DNA from: an uncultured Collinsella sp.
GTDB taxonomy: Bacteria > Actinomycetota > Coriobacteriia > Coriobacteriales > Coriobacteriaceae
NCBI GenBank assembly: GCA_900544225.1
Contig: UQUD01000008.1
Span: 1-36,531, forward strand
DNA length: 36,531 nt
Direction of reading: 5' to 3'
Part shown: positions 1 to 8,123 of the stretch, piece after piece
Layout: each line of letters starts with the position of its first letter
Position numbering within the stretch: the first letter of the stretch is position 1
The notes under the pieces: generated by a model
What the model saw: the letters and a program-made list of their open reading frames with translations, nothing else
What the model was told of the DNA's origin: nothing
Database searches by the model: none
Translations under genes and position numbers: made by a program

Positions 1-4
1 AACA

Positions 5-27
5 GGAGGCCACTTAATGTGGCCTCC
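5..27. other. Perfect 9-bp hairpin at the window edge
   Basis: Arms GGAGGCCAC (5-13) and GTGGCCTCC (19-27) pair perfectly around a 5-nt loop. No T-run follows on the plus strand, and on the minus strand the tail runs off the window after TGTT. It may be the terminator of a gene outside the window or a plain hairpin. Confidence 0.4.
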
Positions 28-94
28 GTCGTGAGCAGGACTGTAGAGCAGGAAACTTAACCCCCGCACCCCTCGCGCGGCGGGCAAACTCATC

Positions 95-123
95 TTGTGC
101 TCTATCACGCTAAAGTGTATGAT
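95..123 (+). promoter_or_regulatory. Sigma-70-type promoter of the amino-acid ABC operon
   Basis: A -35 box TTGTGC (95-100) and a -10 box TATGAT (118-123) are separated by 17 bp, which predicts a start near 130 and a leader of about 50 nt before the ATG at 180. TAAAGTG at 111-117 overlaps the upstream edge of the -10 box and repeats a half-site found further downstream. Confidence 0.6.
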
Positions 124-141
124 TCTGAACGTTACATGACT

Positions 142-161
142 CACTTTACTTAACTAAAGTG
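142..161. promoter_or_regulatory. Palindromic operator candidate before the ABC operon
   Basis: CACTTTA (142-148) and TAAAGTG (155-161) form a perfect inverted repeat around CTTAAC. It lies between the predicted transcription start and the ribosome binding site, a position typical of a repressor site. A third TAAAGTG is at 111-117. The inner 17 bp match a site upstream of ilvE (33145-33161) at 15 of 17 positions. Confidence 0.5.
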
Positions 162-179
162 CCATCAAGGGGGAATACC

Positions 180-1040
180 ATGAATACCGATATGTCTCGT
201 CGTCAGTTTGTTGGTCTAGCCGGCTCGCTCGCCACGGTGCTTGGCCTTAGTCTTGTCGGTTGCGGCGGTGGTGCCGGCAAGGGCTCCGCTGCTGGCTCTG
301 CCGCGGCCAAGGATGTGAAGGGCGCTGCGGAGTCCAAGAAGCTCGTGGTGGGCTTTGATAAGTCCTATCCTCCGTACGGCTTTGTGGGCGACGATGGCGA
401 GTACACCGGATTTGATCTCGATCTTGCCAAGGCTGTTGCCGATAAGCAGGGCTGGGAGGTCAAATACGAGGCCATCGATTGGGATGCCAAGGACACGCTG
501 CTTAACTCGGGCGCCATCAACTGCATCTGGAACGGCTTTACCATGGAGGGCCGTGAGGACGACTACACGTTCTCCGAGCCGTACATGCTCAACGAGCAGG
601 TGCTGGTGGTCAAGAAGGATGCGGGCATCAAGGGCTGGGACGATCTTGCCGGCAAGACTGTGATTACCCAGACTGATTCCGCTGCGCAGGACGTGCTTGA
701 GGGTGACCAGAAGGATCTGGCGGCGACGTTTGCCACGCTCGACACGATCGGCGAGTACAACACGGCCTTTATGCAGCTCGAGAGCGGCGCGGTCGATGCC
801 GTGGCTTGTGACCTTTCGATTGCCCAGTATCAGCTTGCCGCCAAGCCCGATGCCTATACGCAGCTTGATGAGCCGCTGTCCAGCGAGCACTACGCCGTCG
901 GCTTTAAGAAGGGCGACACCAAGTCGGCCGACGCCGTGACCGAGTCGCTCAAGGCGCTCTACGAGGACGGCACGGTTAAGGACCTGTGCGACAAGTATTC
1001 AAGCTATGGTCTATCTTTCGATAATTGGGTGCTCAAGTAA
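180..1040 (+). CDS. Polar amino-acid ABC transporter, substrate-binding lipoprotein
   Basis: This is a family 3 periplasmic-type solute-binding protein that captures a polar amino acid outside the membrane and hands it to the permease encoded next. I chose the ATG at 180 (286 aa) because AAGGGGG stands just ahead of it; a GTG at 159 is in frame but lacks a binding site. The N-terminus carries SRRQFVG, a twin-arginine motif, then a hydrophobic stretch and a lipobox LVGC, so it appears to be a Tat-exported lipoprotein. The mature part has the usual start (KLVVGFDKSYPPYGF) and the GFDLDLAKA segment of the family. Its stop overlaps the permease start (TAATG). The substrate is not readable; glutamine, histidine, arginine or cystine are all possible. 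Confidence 0.92.
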   Translation: MNTDMSRRQFVGLAGSLATVLGLSLVGCGGGAGKGSAAGSAAAKDVKGAAESKKLVVGFDKSYPPYGFVGDDGEYTGFDLDLAKAVADKQGWEVKYEAIDWDAKDTLLNSGAINCIWNGFTMEGREDDYTFSEPYMLNEQVLVVKKDAGIKGWDDLAGKTVITQTDSAAQDVLEGDQKDLAATFATLDTIGEYNTAFMQLESGAVDAVACDLSIAQYQLAAKPDAYTQLDEPLSSEHYAVGFKKGDTKSADAVTESLKALYEDGTVKDLCDKYSSYGLSFDNWVLK

Positions 1041-1693
1041 TGTCTATTCAGGTCATGATACAGATGCTTGGCCAGGGTTTCTTGGTCAGTTTGCAGTTGT
1101 TTGTGCTGACGCTGCTGGGGTCGATTCCGCTGGGAATCCCCGTGGCGTTTATGCGCATGAGCAAAATCGCGCTGCTTCGCTGGATCGCGCGCATCTATAT
1201 CTCGGTCATGCGCGGCACGCCGCTCATGCTGCAGATGTTTGCCATCTACTTTGCCCCGTACTACGTGTTTGGCATTTCGCTCACTCCCGATTCCAAGTGG
1301 ACGGCGTGCGTCGTGGCGTTCATCATCAACTACGCCGGTTACTTTGCCGAGATCTATCGCTCGGGCCTGCAGTCCATTCCGCGCGGTCAATACGAGGCAG
1401 CCGAGGTGCTGGGCTATTCGCGCATGCAGACGTTTCTGTATATCGTGATGCCGCAGGTCGCCAAGCGTATTCTGCCTGCGATGGGCAACGAGATCATCAC
1501 GCTGGTCAAGGACACGTCGCTGGCGTTTGCCATTGGCGTGGGTGAGATGTTCTCGACGGCCAAGGCGCTGGTCGCCTCGCAGGTGAGCATGGTGCCGTTT
1601 GCGATCGCGGCGCTAATCTACTGGGTCTTTAACTTCGTCGTCGAGATGCTGCTGGGCGCTGCCGAAAAGAAGCTGGACTATTATCATGACTAA
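1040..1693 (+). CDS. Polar amino-acid ABC transporter permease (HisM/GlnP family)
   Basis: The gene encodes a 217-aa membrane permease of the His/Glu/Gln/Arg/opine family. The start is the ATG of the TAATG overlap with the binding-protein stop, which indicates translational coupling. Several hydrophobic segments are visible from about residue 15 onward. The cytoplasmic EAA loop that docks on the ATPase is seen around residues 115-140 (EAAEVLGYSRMQTF followed by VMPQVAKRILPAMGNE). There is only one permease gene, so the channel is probably a homodimer. It overlaps the downstream ATPase gene by 8 nt. Confidence 0.93.
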   Translation: MSIQVMIQMLGQGFLVSLQLFVLTLLGSIPLGIPVAFMRMSKIALLRWIARIYISVMRGTPLMLQMFAIYFAPYYVFGISLTPDSKWTACVVAFIINYAGYFAEIYRSGLQSIPRGQYEAAEVLGYSRMQTFLYIVMPQVAKRILPAMGNEIITLVKDTSLAFAIGVGEMFSTAKALVASQVSMVPFAIAALIYWVFNFVVEMLLGAAEKKLDYYHD

Positions 1694-2450
1694 CTCAGTG
1701 ATGAAAATCGAAAGCGCGCGCAAGGCGTTTGGCGGCAATGAGGTGCTCAAGGATATCTCGCTCGAGGTAAAGCGTGGAGAGGTCGTGGCGATTATCGGGC
1801 CTTCGGGTGGCGGCAAGTCCACGCTGCTGCGGTGCGCCACGCTGCTCGAGACACTCGACGGAGGCTCGCTCTCGTTTGGTGACCTTGCCGTTGCGACGGA
1901 TGCGGGTTCGGGCGCGGTCTATGCGAAGGGCGATGTGCCCAAGCAGGCGCGCTCGCGATTCGGTCTGGTGTTCCAAAATTACAACCTGTTCCCGCACTAT
2001 ACCGTGATGAAAAACATCATCGGCGCGCCGATCCGCGTGCTTAAGCGCCCGCGCGAGCAGGCGGAAGCTCGTGCGCATGAATTGATTGCTCAGATGGGGC
2101 TTGTGGGCAACGAGAACAAGGTTCCTTGTGAGCTTTCGGGCGGTCAACAGCAGCGCGTGAGTATTGCCCGCGCCCTGGCGCTCGATCCGGAAATCTTATT
2201 CTTTGACGAGCCAACCTCGGCACTCGATCCCGAGCTGACGGCCGAGGTGCTGCATGTCATTAAAGACCTTGCCGCGCAGAATATGACGATGGTGATCGTG
2301 ACCCACGCGATGCAGTTTGCGCGCGATGTTGCCGACCGCGTGGTCTTTATGGATGGCGGCCGCATTGTCGAGGAGGGTCCTGCCGAGCAGGTCATCGACC
2401 ATCCGCGTGAGCAGCGCACCCGTGAGTTCTTGAGCCGTATCGAGGGATAG
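1686..2450 (+). CDS. Polar amino-acid ABC transporter ATP-binding protein (HisP/GlnQ family)
   Basis: This 254-aa ATPase powers the importer encoded by the two preceding genes. It has Walker A GPSGGGKST near residue 38, a Q-loop region (FQNYNLFPHYTV), the signature LSGGQQQR and Walker B EILFFDEPTSALDP, followed by the switch histidine in VTHAMQFAR. Length and motifs are normal for the family. The gene overlaps the permease by 8 nt, closing a three-gene operon, and a strong terminator follows at 2484. Confidence 0.95.
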   Translation: MTNSVMKIESARKAFGGNEVLKDISLEVKRGEVVAIIGPSGGGKSTLLRCATLLETLDGGSLSFGDLAVATDAGSGAVYAKGDVPKQARSRFGLVFQNYNLFPHYTVMKNIIGAPIRVLKRPREQAEARAHELIAQMGLVGNENKVPCELSGGQQQRVSIARALALDPEILFFDEPTSALDPELTAEVLHVIKDLAAQNMTMVIVTHAMQFARDVADRVVFMDGGRIVEEGPAEQVIDHPREQRTREFLSRIEG

Positions 2451-2483
2451 GCTCAGGTATTTACTCAACTATTAATTAAGGCG

Positions 2484-2523
2484 AAGCCGTCGCAGGTCTT
2501 ACGGTCTGTGGCGGCTTTTTGTT
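2484..2523 (+). terminator. Intrinsic terminator of the amino-acid ABC operon
   Basis: Twelve base pairs with two G-U pairs form between 2484-2495 and 2506-2517, with a 10-nt loop and a T-rich tail (TTTTTGTTT). Confidence 0.85.
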
Positions 2524-2760
2524 TGCATCGACGGGGTTCAATAATCGCCTCACAAGCTTGTCTCTTCCTCTCGCCGCCTGTATTCATACGCGCGCCGAAA
2601 GGTGTGCATGGACAGTCGCCTGCAAGGGTAGGGTGGTGGCATAGGACATTTGGAGGGTGAGTCGGATCGACTGCCGACCATGCTGCTCCCGGGACGGCAC
2701 CGGCCGCGAACTCTCCCCGTTGGCGTCGCGCAATGCGCGCGGCCCTGCAAGGAGGTCATC
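2524..2760 (+). other. GC-rich leader before the EF-G paralogue, no gene seen
   Basis: The 237 bp between the terminator and the ATG at 2761 stay open in the frame of the downstream gene from about 2650, but the predicted peptide does not resemble an EF-G N-terminus. The stretch around 2650-2745 is very GC-rich and could form hairpins. I recognise no known riboswitch. No convincing promoter box stands out. Confidence 0.3.
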
Positions 2761-4836
2761 ATGGGTGCTCCCAAGACTGGCAACGTAAGGAACGTGGTGC
2801 TCGTAGGCCAAGGCGGGGTGGGCAAGACTTCACTCGCCGAGGCCATGCTCCACCTTTCCGGTAAGACCGCCCGCCTGGGCGGCCACGACGGCACCAAGCC
2901 CACGCTCGACTATGACCCCGAAGAGGTCAAGCGTTCATTCTCCATCTCGACGACCATCGCGCCGATCGATTGGAAGGGCGCCCGCATCAACGTGCTCGAT
3001 GCCCCGTGCTACCCCGATTTTATCGGCGACGCCTTTGCCGCGATGAGCGTTTGCGAGACGGCTCTGTTTGTGGTTGACGCCGAGGCCGGCCCGCAGCCAA
3101 CGACGGTCAAGCTCTGGTATGCCGCCGAGGACCTGCGCCTGGCGCGTGCGGTGTTCGTAAACCGCTTGTCGCGCTCCGAGGCCAGCTTTGCGACCACGAT
3201 GGACCTGCTGCAGGAGCGCTTTGGCACGCGCCTAGGCGCCGTGACCCTCCCCTGGGGCGAGGGCGAGGACTTTGACGGCATCATCGACCTGGTGCGCATG
3301 AAGGCGCGCCATTGCAACGGCACCGAAGCCGTTGAGTCGGAGATTCCCGGGGAGTATCGTGCCCAGGCCGAGGAGGCCCACGACCATCTGTGCGAGCTGG
3401 TGGCCGAGGCTGACGATGAGCTGATGATGAAGTACTTGGAAGGCGAGGAGACGCTGACGCAGGAGGAGCTCGAAGGCCTGCTGTCGAAAGCGATCGCCGA
3501 GCGCATCTTTGTGCCGGTCTTTGCGGGCGATTGCATTAAGGAACAGGGCGTCAACTCGCTGATGGACGACATCGCCACGTACTTCCCGGCGCCGACGGAC
3601 TACGGCGAGATGCCGCTCATCGACGGCGACTCGCTCAAGATCTCGAGTGACGATGACCGTCCGGTGGCATTTGTGTTTAAGACACTGGCCGACCCGCAGC
3701 AGGGCCGGATCAGCTTTATCAAGGTGCTGACGGGCACGCTTGAGCCGGGTCTTGAGCTGATCAATGCGCGCACGCGCAAGAGCGACCGTCTGGCTCACCT
3801 GTATGTGATGTGCGGCCGCGACATGACCGAGGTCGGTCACGCCTATGCCGGCGACATTATCGTGGCGCCCAAGCTGGCGGCCGAGACGGGCGATACGCTC
3901 TCGATTACCGGCAAGGTCGAGGCGGCGGCGTTTAAGTTCCCCAACTCGCAGTACCGCATCGCCATTGAGGCCGAGAACCGCGGCGACGAGGAAAAGCTCT
4001 ATACGTTTATTGAGAAAGCCTGCAAGGCCGATCCGACCATGAGCATCGATCGTGACGAGGAGACGGGCCAGACTATCATCTCCGCTGTGGGCGAGGCGCA
4101 GGTTTCGGTGCTTCTCAATCGTCTTGAGGACCGTACCAAGGTCGTGGCCAAAAGCGTGCCGATCCGCATTCCGTATCGCGAGACCATCCGCCGCACGGCA
4201 AGCGCCCAGGGTCGCCACAAGAAGCAGACCGGCGGCGCCGGTCAGTACGGCGACTGCTGGCTGCGCGTGGAGCCGCTCATTGGGCCCGACGGCACGAGCG
4301 ACGGCTATGAGTTTGTGGACGAGGTCGTAGGCGGCCGTATTCCGCGCTCGCTGATCCCCGCCGTGGACAAGGGCGTTCAGGAGACCATGAAGGACGGCAT
4401 CATTGCCGGTTACCCGCTCACGGGCATTCGCGTGGCTGTGTACGACGGTTCGTATCACAGCGTCGACTCCAACGAGATGGCGTTCCGCGCGGCGGCTCGC
4501 ATCGGCCTGCGCAAGGCATGCGCCGATGCTGACCCGGTGGTGCTGGAGCCCATCGAGGAAATCACGGTGACTATCCCCGAGAGCTATGCCGGCGCCGTGA
4601 TGGGCGACATCTCGGCATCGCGCGGTCGCGTGACGGGCATGGAGACCGATGAGCGCGGCGATACCGTTGTTATTGCCCAGGCGCCGCTGGCCGAGCTGAC
4701 GGATTATTCGACGCGCCTGCGCTCTATCACGCGCGGCACAGGCGACTTTACCATGAAGCCCGCAGGCTATGAGCAGGTGCCTTATGACGTTCAGGCCAAG
4801 CTGGTCGAGCGCTATGAGGAGGGCCGCGCCAAGTAA
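2761..4836 (+). CDS. EF-G-like translational GTPase paralogue (EF-G2 type)
   Basis: The 691-aa protein has the full EF-G domain order: G domain, domain II (about residues 300-390), and domains III-V ending in a C-terminal EF-G fold. The start at 2761 follows AAGGAGG at 2749-2755. P-loop GQGGVGKT (16-23) is intact. The G3 motif reads DAPCYPDF (80-87) where EF-G has DTPGHVDF, so the catalytic histidine is a tyrosine, and the G4 motif reads NRLS (134-137) instead of NKxD. Domain IV keeps HKKQTGGAGQYGD and the G-rich translocation region. It is therefore a paralogue related to EF-G2-type proteins, not the housekeeping factor, which would normally sit with rpsL and rpsG. Nucleotide use and role are uncertain. 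It is a single-gene unit closed by the terminator at 4872. Confidence 0.85.
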   Translation: MGAPKTGNVRNVVLVGQGGVGKTSLAEAMLHLSGKTARLGGHDGTKPTLDYDPEEVKRSFSISTTIAPIDWKGARINVLDAPCYPDFIGDAFAAMSVCETALFVVDAEAGPQPTTVKLWYAAEDLRLARAVFVNRLSRSEASFATTMDLLQERFGTRLGAVTLPWGEGEDFDGIIDLVRMKARHCNGTEAVESEIPGEYRAQAEEAHDHLCELVAEADDELMMKYLEGEETLTQEELEGLLSKAIAERIFVPVFAGDCIKEQGVNSLMDDIATYFPAPTDYGEMPLIDGDSLKISSDDDRPVAFVFKTLADPQQGRISFIKVLTGTLEPGLELINARTRKSDRLAHLYVMCGRDMTEVGHAYAGDIIVAPKLAAETGDTLSITGKVEAAAFKFPNSQYRIAIEAENRGDEEKLYTFIEKACKADPTMSIDRDEETGQTIISAVGEAQVSVLLNRLEDRTKVVAKSVPIRIPYRETIRRTASAQGRHKKQTGGAGQYGDCWLRVEPLIGPDGTSDGYEFVDEVVGGRIPRSLIPAVDKGVQETMKDGIIAGYPLTGIRVAVYDGSYHSVDSNEMAFRAAARIGLRKACADADPVVLEPIEEITVTIPESYAGAVMGDISASRGRVTGMETDERGDTVVIAQAPLAELTDYSTRLRSITRGTGDFTMKPAGYEQVPYDVQAKLVERYEEGRAK

Positions 4837-4871
4837 CGTGTGGTTTTGCCTGCAATGTAGGTGCTGACGAA

Positions 4872-4906
4872 AAGGCCGCCCAGGGTAACCGGGGCGGCCT
4901 TATTTG
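4872..4906. terminator. Bidirectional terminator between the EF-G paralogue and the nuclease gene
   Basis: AAGGCCGCCC (4872-4881) pairs with GGGCGGCCTT (4892-4901). It is followed by ATTTG on the plus strand and by a T-run (CCTTTTCG) on the minus strand, so it can serve both converging genes. Confidence 0.8.
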
Positions 4907-4964
4907 ATCCGTATGCGACGGAGGAAAACGGATCATTTTTGGGTTACGGGCGGCGCGGTCGGCC

Positions 4965-5948
4965 CTAGTCTCCGGATGCCTGGTTGCGGCCGGTAGCGTA
5001 GTCGATCTGCACATGTGGCTGCAGGTTGTAGCAATATACGTGGAAGCAGAGGGTCTTGCCATGGTCCTCGACCGATTGCGCCTCAAGGCGCACACCACGG
5101 CAGACAAGTTCCTCTTCGTTATACATGGGCGTGACGCGGTAGAGCACGTGGTTGCCCGTGTCGTGGATGTAGTCGAGGATTTGCTCTTCAAACGGTAGCA
5201 TGCCTGTCTCGTTGAGATAACGCGTGCCGGTGAGAAGATTTTTGCGGTTGGCGTTTTCGCCGCAGAGCGACCAGGCGATAAGGTGGCAGCGGTTGTACAG
5301 GCTCTGGCCTGGAATAAAGTCGTAGCGCTGCTGGTGCCAGCCGGCGGGGTGGATGCGCGAGATATCGCCGCGCTCGCCTTGACCAAGCGATTCGGGGCCC
5401 ACGCAGGCGAGCGCTTTGCGGGTGCGGCCCAAGCTGTCGAGCTTGGAGAACTTCTTAAAGCAGTCCTCTTCGGTAGCGCGCTCGTATTCATCGAGCGTGA
5501 ATGACGGCGTGCCGAGCGGGTGCGTGCTGTCGGCGCGCAGGGCAACGTAGGGGTTGCCGGCGTAGTCGGGAATGCTGCTGAGATATACGCCGCGGGCGCG
5601 GTCGAGATCGGGGTTTTCGACCTCGTCGATAGGGGTGGCGGCACTGTCCGCGGAGGCGTCGTCACCGGTGTCGGTCGCGGCGGAATCGGAGTCATCGCTA
5701 GAGTCTTGGCTATTTTGAGAGTCCGAGGAGCCCGCTGTTCCCGATTCGAGTCGGGCAACCAGGTCTGCCTCGTCGTCGGTACGGCTGGGACTCTCGTTTT
5801 GTTTTTCGGCCAGAGCCGCCGCCTGCTCATCGCCTTGCGGCGACAACAGCTTGGGTGCTCCGTCGAGCGACCCTGTGAACAGCGCAAACCCCAGCACCAC
5901 GGCGGTGCCGATGGAAAGTACTTGCTTGTAGGCGGACTTGCGCGACAT
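4965..5948 (-). CDS. Secreted DNA/RNA non-specific endonuclease (EndA-like)
   Basis: The 327-aa protein has an N-terminal hydrophobic segment (about residues 10-26) that acts as a signal or anchor. A Ser/Asp/Ala-rich low-complexity linker follows (about 50-108), then a nuclease domain. The catalytic motif DRGH of the beta-beta-alpha metal nucleases appears as NRCH (219-222), with His222 as the likely general base, and Asn246 in GTRYLNETGM as the likely metal ligand. This resembles the DNA-entry nuclease EndA of streptococci. The start at 5948 has AGGAG ahead of it. It probably degrades DNA outside the cell for nutrient scavenging or uptake; which one cannot be told from sequence. It stands alone on the minus strand. 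Confidence 0.8.
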   Translation of the reverse strand: MSRKSAYKQVLSIGTAVVLGFALFTGSLDGAPKLLSPQGDEQAAALAEKQNESPSRTDDEADLVARLESGTAGSSDSQNSQDSSDDSDSAATDTGDDASADSAATPIDEVENPDLDRARGVYLSSIPDYAGNPYVALRADSTHPLGTPSFTLDEYERATEEDCFKKFSKLDSLGRTRKALACVGPESLGQGERGDISRIHPAGWHQQRYDFIPGQSLYNRCHLIAWSLCGENANRKNLLTGTRYLNETGMLPFEEQILDYIHDTGNHVLYRVTPMYNEEELVCRGVRLEAQSVEDHGKTLCFHVYCYNLQPHVQIDYATGRNQASGD

Positions 5949-6144
5949 TGAGGCTCCTGGATGGACGGTTGAGAGTCTACCAGTCTAGCAGGAGCCGGCA
6001 GGGGCCGTTCTGCCGAACAAATACTCAAGATTTGGGATAGACGCTACTGATTCATTTGCCTCATATTTGACGTATGGCTAGATTGAGGTGGGGTCGAGCC
6101 AGTTGAGCTTGCACTCCGTTTTGGTTGAGAGCGGCTGACAGACA

Positions 6145-6179
6145 AGGGCGTCCGCATGGGTTGCGGGCGCCCTGTTTTT
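6145..6179 (+). terminator. Orphan intrinsic terminator
   Basis: A 12-bp stem with one G-U pair (6145-6156 with 6162-6173), a 5-nt loop and GTTTTTA follow the rules of an intrinsic terminator on the plus strand. No plus-strand gene precedes it, because the upstream neighbour runs the other way. It may end a small RNA or be a relic. Confidence 0.7.
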
Positions 6180-6241
6180 ACGGGTAAACGGTCGAAAAAT
6201 TCAGGTGAACGGTCAATGCGGAGCATATCAAACGAAATATC

Positions 6242-6277
6242 ATTCGGACAACCGAATATACGGACGTTTGTGATAAT
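6242..6277 (+). promoter_or_regulatory. Promoter and operator candidate of the sugar-catabolic operon
   Basis: An extended -10 element TGTGATAAT (6269-6277) is visible. Upstream, ATTCGG (6242-6247) and CCGAAT (6252-6257) form a perfect inverted repeat across the -35 position. ATCTA/TAGAT around 6276-6289 is a second small inverted repeat near the start point. Either could bind the GntR regulator encoded at 11464. Confidence 0.45.
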
Positions 6278-6363
6278 CTAATTGTAGATCAAGGACGGCG
6301 GCCGGCACCCCCTGTGCGGTCGCCACTTGATACATCCAGTGGAGACAACAGGAGGCAAACACT

Positions 6364-7215
6364 ATGTACGTAACCTTGCGCGAAGTCCTGGCAGAGGCCA
6401 ACCAGCTCAACATGGCCGTTGGTGCTTTTAACACCCATAACCTCGAGATGTGCCCGTCGATTATTCGCGTCGCGGCTCGCCTGCACACCCCCGTGATCAT
6501 CCAGACCTCCGAGGGCACTGCTAGCTACGTTGGTCATCGCAACCTGGTTGCTGTGTGCAAGTCCATGGCCGAGGAGTACGGCGTCAACGTTGTTCTCCAC
6601 CTCGACCACGCCAAGAACTTCGACGAGATCCGCAAGGCTCTCGAGGCCGGCTATAGCTCGGTAATGTTTGACGGCTCCGCGCTTCCCTTCAAGGAGAACA
6701 TCCTTGGTACCAAGCGCATCGTCGAGATGGCTCAGGCCCACGGCGCTTCCGTTGAGGCCGAGCTCGGCACCGTCGGCGGTACCGAGGATGGCGTCGCCGT
6801 CGCCGATGCCGACGTGCGCTACACCGATCCCGAGCAGGCCGTCGAGTTCATCGAGAAGACCGGCATCGATGCCCTTGCCGTCGCTATCGGTACCAACCAT
6901 GGCCAGTACAAGTCCAAGACCAACATCTCCTTCGATCAGCTCGAGAAGATTCGCGATGCCGTGAACGGCTTCCCCCTGGTCATCCATGGTGGCACCGGTG
7001 TTAAGGACGAGGATGTTCGTCACGTCATCGACCTGGGTATCCGCAAGTTCAACGTTGGCACCGATCTGCTCGTCAATTGGAACAAGACCTCCAAGCAGTG
7101 CTATGACGAGCTCAAGGAGAACGCCTCCAACCGCAACATGGTTATGCCTGCTCAGAAGGCCGTCGAAGAGGTTGTCGAGCACCGCATCAGCCTGTTCAAG
7201 AATATCGTCGCTTAG
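6364..7215 (+). CDS. Class II fructose/tagatose-bisphosphate aldolase
   Basis: The 283-aa zinc aldolase cleaves a ketose 1,6-bisphosphate, or a related ketose 1-phosphate, to dihydroxyacetone phosphate and an aldehyde. Visible family marks are HLDHAKNFDE (Asp81 catalytic, His82 zinc ligand), EAELGTVGG (131-139), AIGTNHG with zinc ligand His179, and HGGTG with His208. Binding site AGGAGG precedes the ATG. AIGTNHG replaces the more usual AIGTAHG. As the first gene of a PTS operon it resembles GatY/KbaY and Fba-like aldolases used for PTS sugars, so fructose 1,6-bisphosphate of central glycolysis need not be the substrate. Substrate not assigned. Confidence 0.9.
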   Translation: MYVTLREVLAEANQLNMAVGAFNTHNLEMCPSIIRVAARLHTPVIIQTSEGTASYVGHRNLVAVCKSMAEEYGVNVVLHLDHAKNFDEIRKALEAGYSSVMFDGSALPFKENILGTKRIVEMAQAHGASVEAELGTVGGTEDGVAVADADVRYTDPEQAVEFIEKTGIDALAVAIGTNHGQYKSKTNISFDQLEKIRDAVNGFPLVIHGGTGVKDEDVRHVIDLGIRKFNVGTDLLVNWNKTSKQCYDELKENASNRNMVMPAQKAVEEVVEHRISLFKNIVA

Positions 7216-7230
7216 GGACGAGGCGCATCG

Positions 7231-7680
7231 ATGCAGATTACGGAGATGCTCAAGCGCGAAAACGTTCGCCTTGTCGATTCTGTCGATTCCTGGCAGGACG
7301 CGATCAGGCTCGCCATCGCTCCGCTCAACGAGGGCGGCTACGTCGAGGATCGCTATGCGGATGAGATTATCCGCGCCACCAACGAGATGGGTCCCTACTA
7401 TGTGCTCACCGAAGACGTCGCGCTGATTCACGGCCGCCCCGAGGACGGTTGCATTAAAGGTCAGCTTGCCGTGACGGTCCTGAAGAAGCCCGTTAAGTTT
7501 TCGGAAGACAGCTTTGATGTTCGCCTTTTGGTCGCACTTGCGGCCGAGGATTCTAATTCTCATATCGAGGCTATGCAGGTACTTGCTGGCATCTTTATGG
7601 ATGAGGACAAGATTGCGCAGATCGTCGCTTCTGATGATGCCGACGAGATTTATCAGGCATTTACGGGTGCGGCGGCGTAA
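7231..7680 (+). CDS. PTS EIIA, mannitol/fructose/ascorbate superfamily
   Basis: The 149-aa cytoplasmic phosphocarrier takes phosphate from HPr and passes it to the IIB encoded next. The phosphorylatable histidine is His67 in DVALIHGRPEDG; the usual AxPH context has Ile in place of Pro. Length and motif fit the UlaC-type IIA domain. It starts 15 bp after the aldolase stop, with GACGAGG as a weak binding site. Together with the next two genes it forms a complete IIA-IIB-IIC set. Confidence 0.88.
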   Translation: MQITEMLKRENVRLVDSVDSWQDAIRLAIAPLNEGGYVEDRYADEIIRATNEMGPYYVLTEDVALIHGRPEDGCIKGQLAVTVLKKPVKFSEDSFDVRLLVALAAEDSNSHIEAMQVLAGIFMDEDKIAQIVASDDADEIYQAFTGAAA

Positions 7681-7695
7681 AACAGTGTCGCTTGG

Positions 7696-7750
7696 TGCGG
7701 GCGAGCCTATGTGTTTGCCCGCATCTACCCCGAGGTGGGGCACGTGCCCC
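7696..7750. other. Two hairpins in the IIA-IIB gap
   Basis: TGCGGGC (7696-7702) pairs with GCCCGCA (7717-7723), and GGGGCACGTGCCCC (7737-7750) is a perfect 14-bp palindrome just before the IIB ribosome binding site. No T-run follows, so these may tune mRNA stability or IIB translation rather than end transcription. Confidence 0.45.
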
Positions 7751-7763
7751 CAAAGGAAAGGAA

Positions 7764-8069
7764 ATGAACATGGTCAAGATTTTGTGCTGCTGCGGCAATG
7801 GTCTTGGAAGCAGCTTTGCCTGCCAGATGGCTATTGAGCAGGTCATGAAGAAGCTCGGGGTCCAGTGCAAGATGGACCACGACAGCGTTTCCAGCGCCGC
7901 GGGCGCCTCTAAGGGCTTCGACATGATCGTCGCTGCCGAGAACTTCAAGACGCAGATCGAAAGCTACAACACCGGTCTTCCCTGCGTGTTCCTCAAGCGT
8001 CTTGTCGATAAGAAGGAAATCGAGGAAAAGCTGACCCCGGTGCTCAAGGAGATGGGCGTCCTGGAGTAA
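7764..8069 (+). CDS. PTS EIIB, ascorbate/lactose-cellobiose type
   Basis: The 101-aa protein has the P-loop-like phosphocysteine motif CCCGNGLGSS; Cys10, directly before GNG, is the probable phosphorylation site. It resembles UlaB/SgaB. Two close ATGs (7764 and 7770) are possible; AAAGGAAAGGAA lies just upstream, and the second start would give 99 aa with better spacing. It lies between the IIA and IIC genes of the same system. Confidence 0.9.
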   Translation: MNMVKILCCCGNGLGSSFACQMAIEQVMKKLGVQCKMDHDSVSSAAGASKGFDMIVAAENFKTQIESYNTGLPCVFLKRLVDKKEIEEKLTPVLKEMGVLE

Positions 8070-8123
8070 GGGTCTCTTCGCCTAGATTGATAGAAATGTA
8101 CATGAGAAAAAGGGGTGTACAAC

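Larger units (their letters stand above)
5949..6363. other. Intergenic region between the nuclease and aldolase genes
   Basis: No protein gene is seen in these 415 bp. They hold the divergent control regions, an orphan plus-strand terminator (6145), two copies of a GTRAACGGTC repeat at 6184-6193 and 6205-6214 (21 bp apart, two helical turns), and the promoter/operator of the aldolase operon (6242-6277). Confidence 0.5.

Noticed and set aside
2650..2760. Upstream extension of the EF-G paralogue
   Set aside because: The extra 37 residues are unlike any EF-G start, and AAGGAGG stands right before the ATG at 2761.
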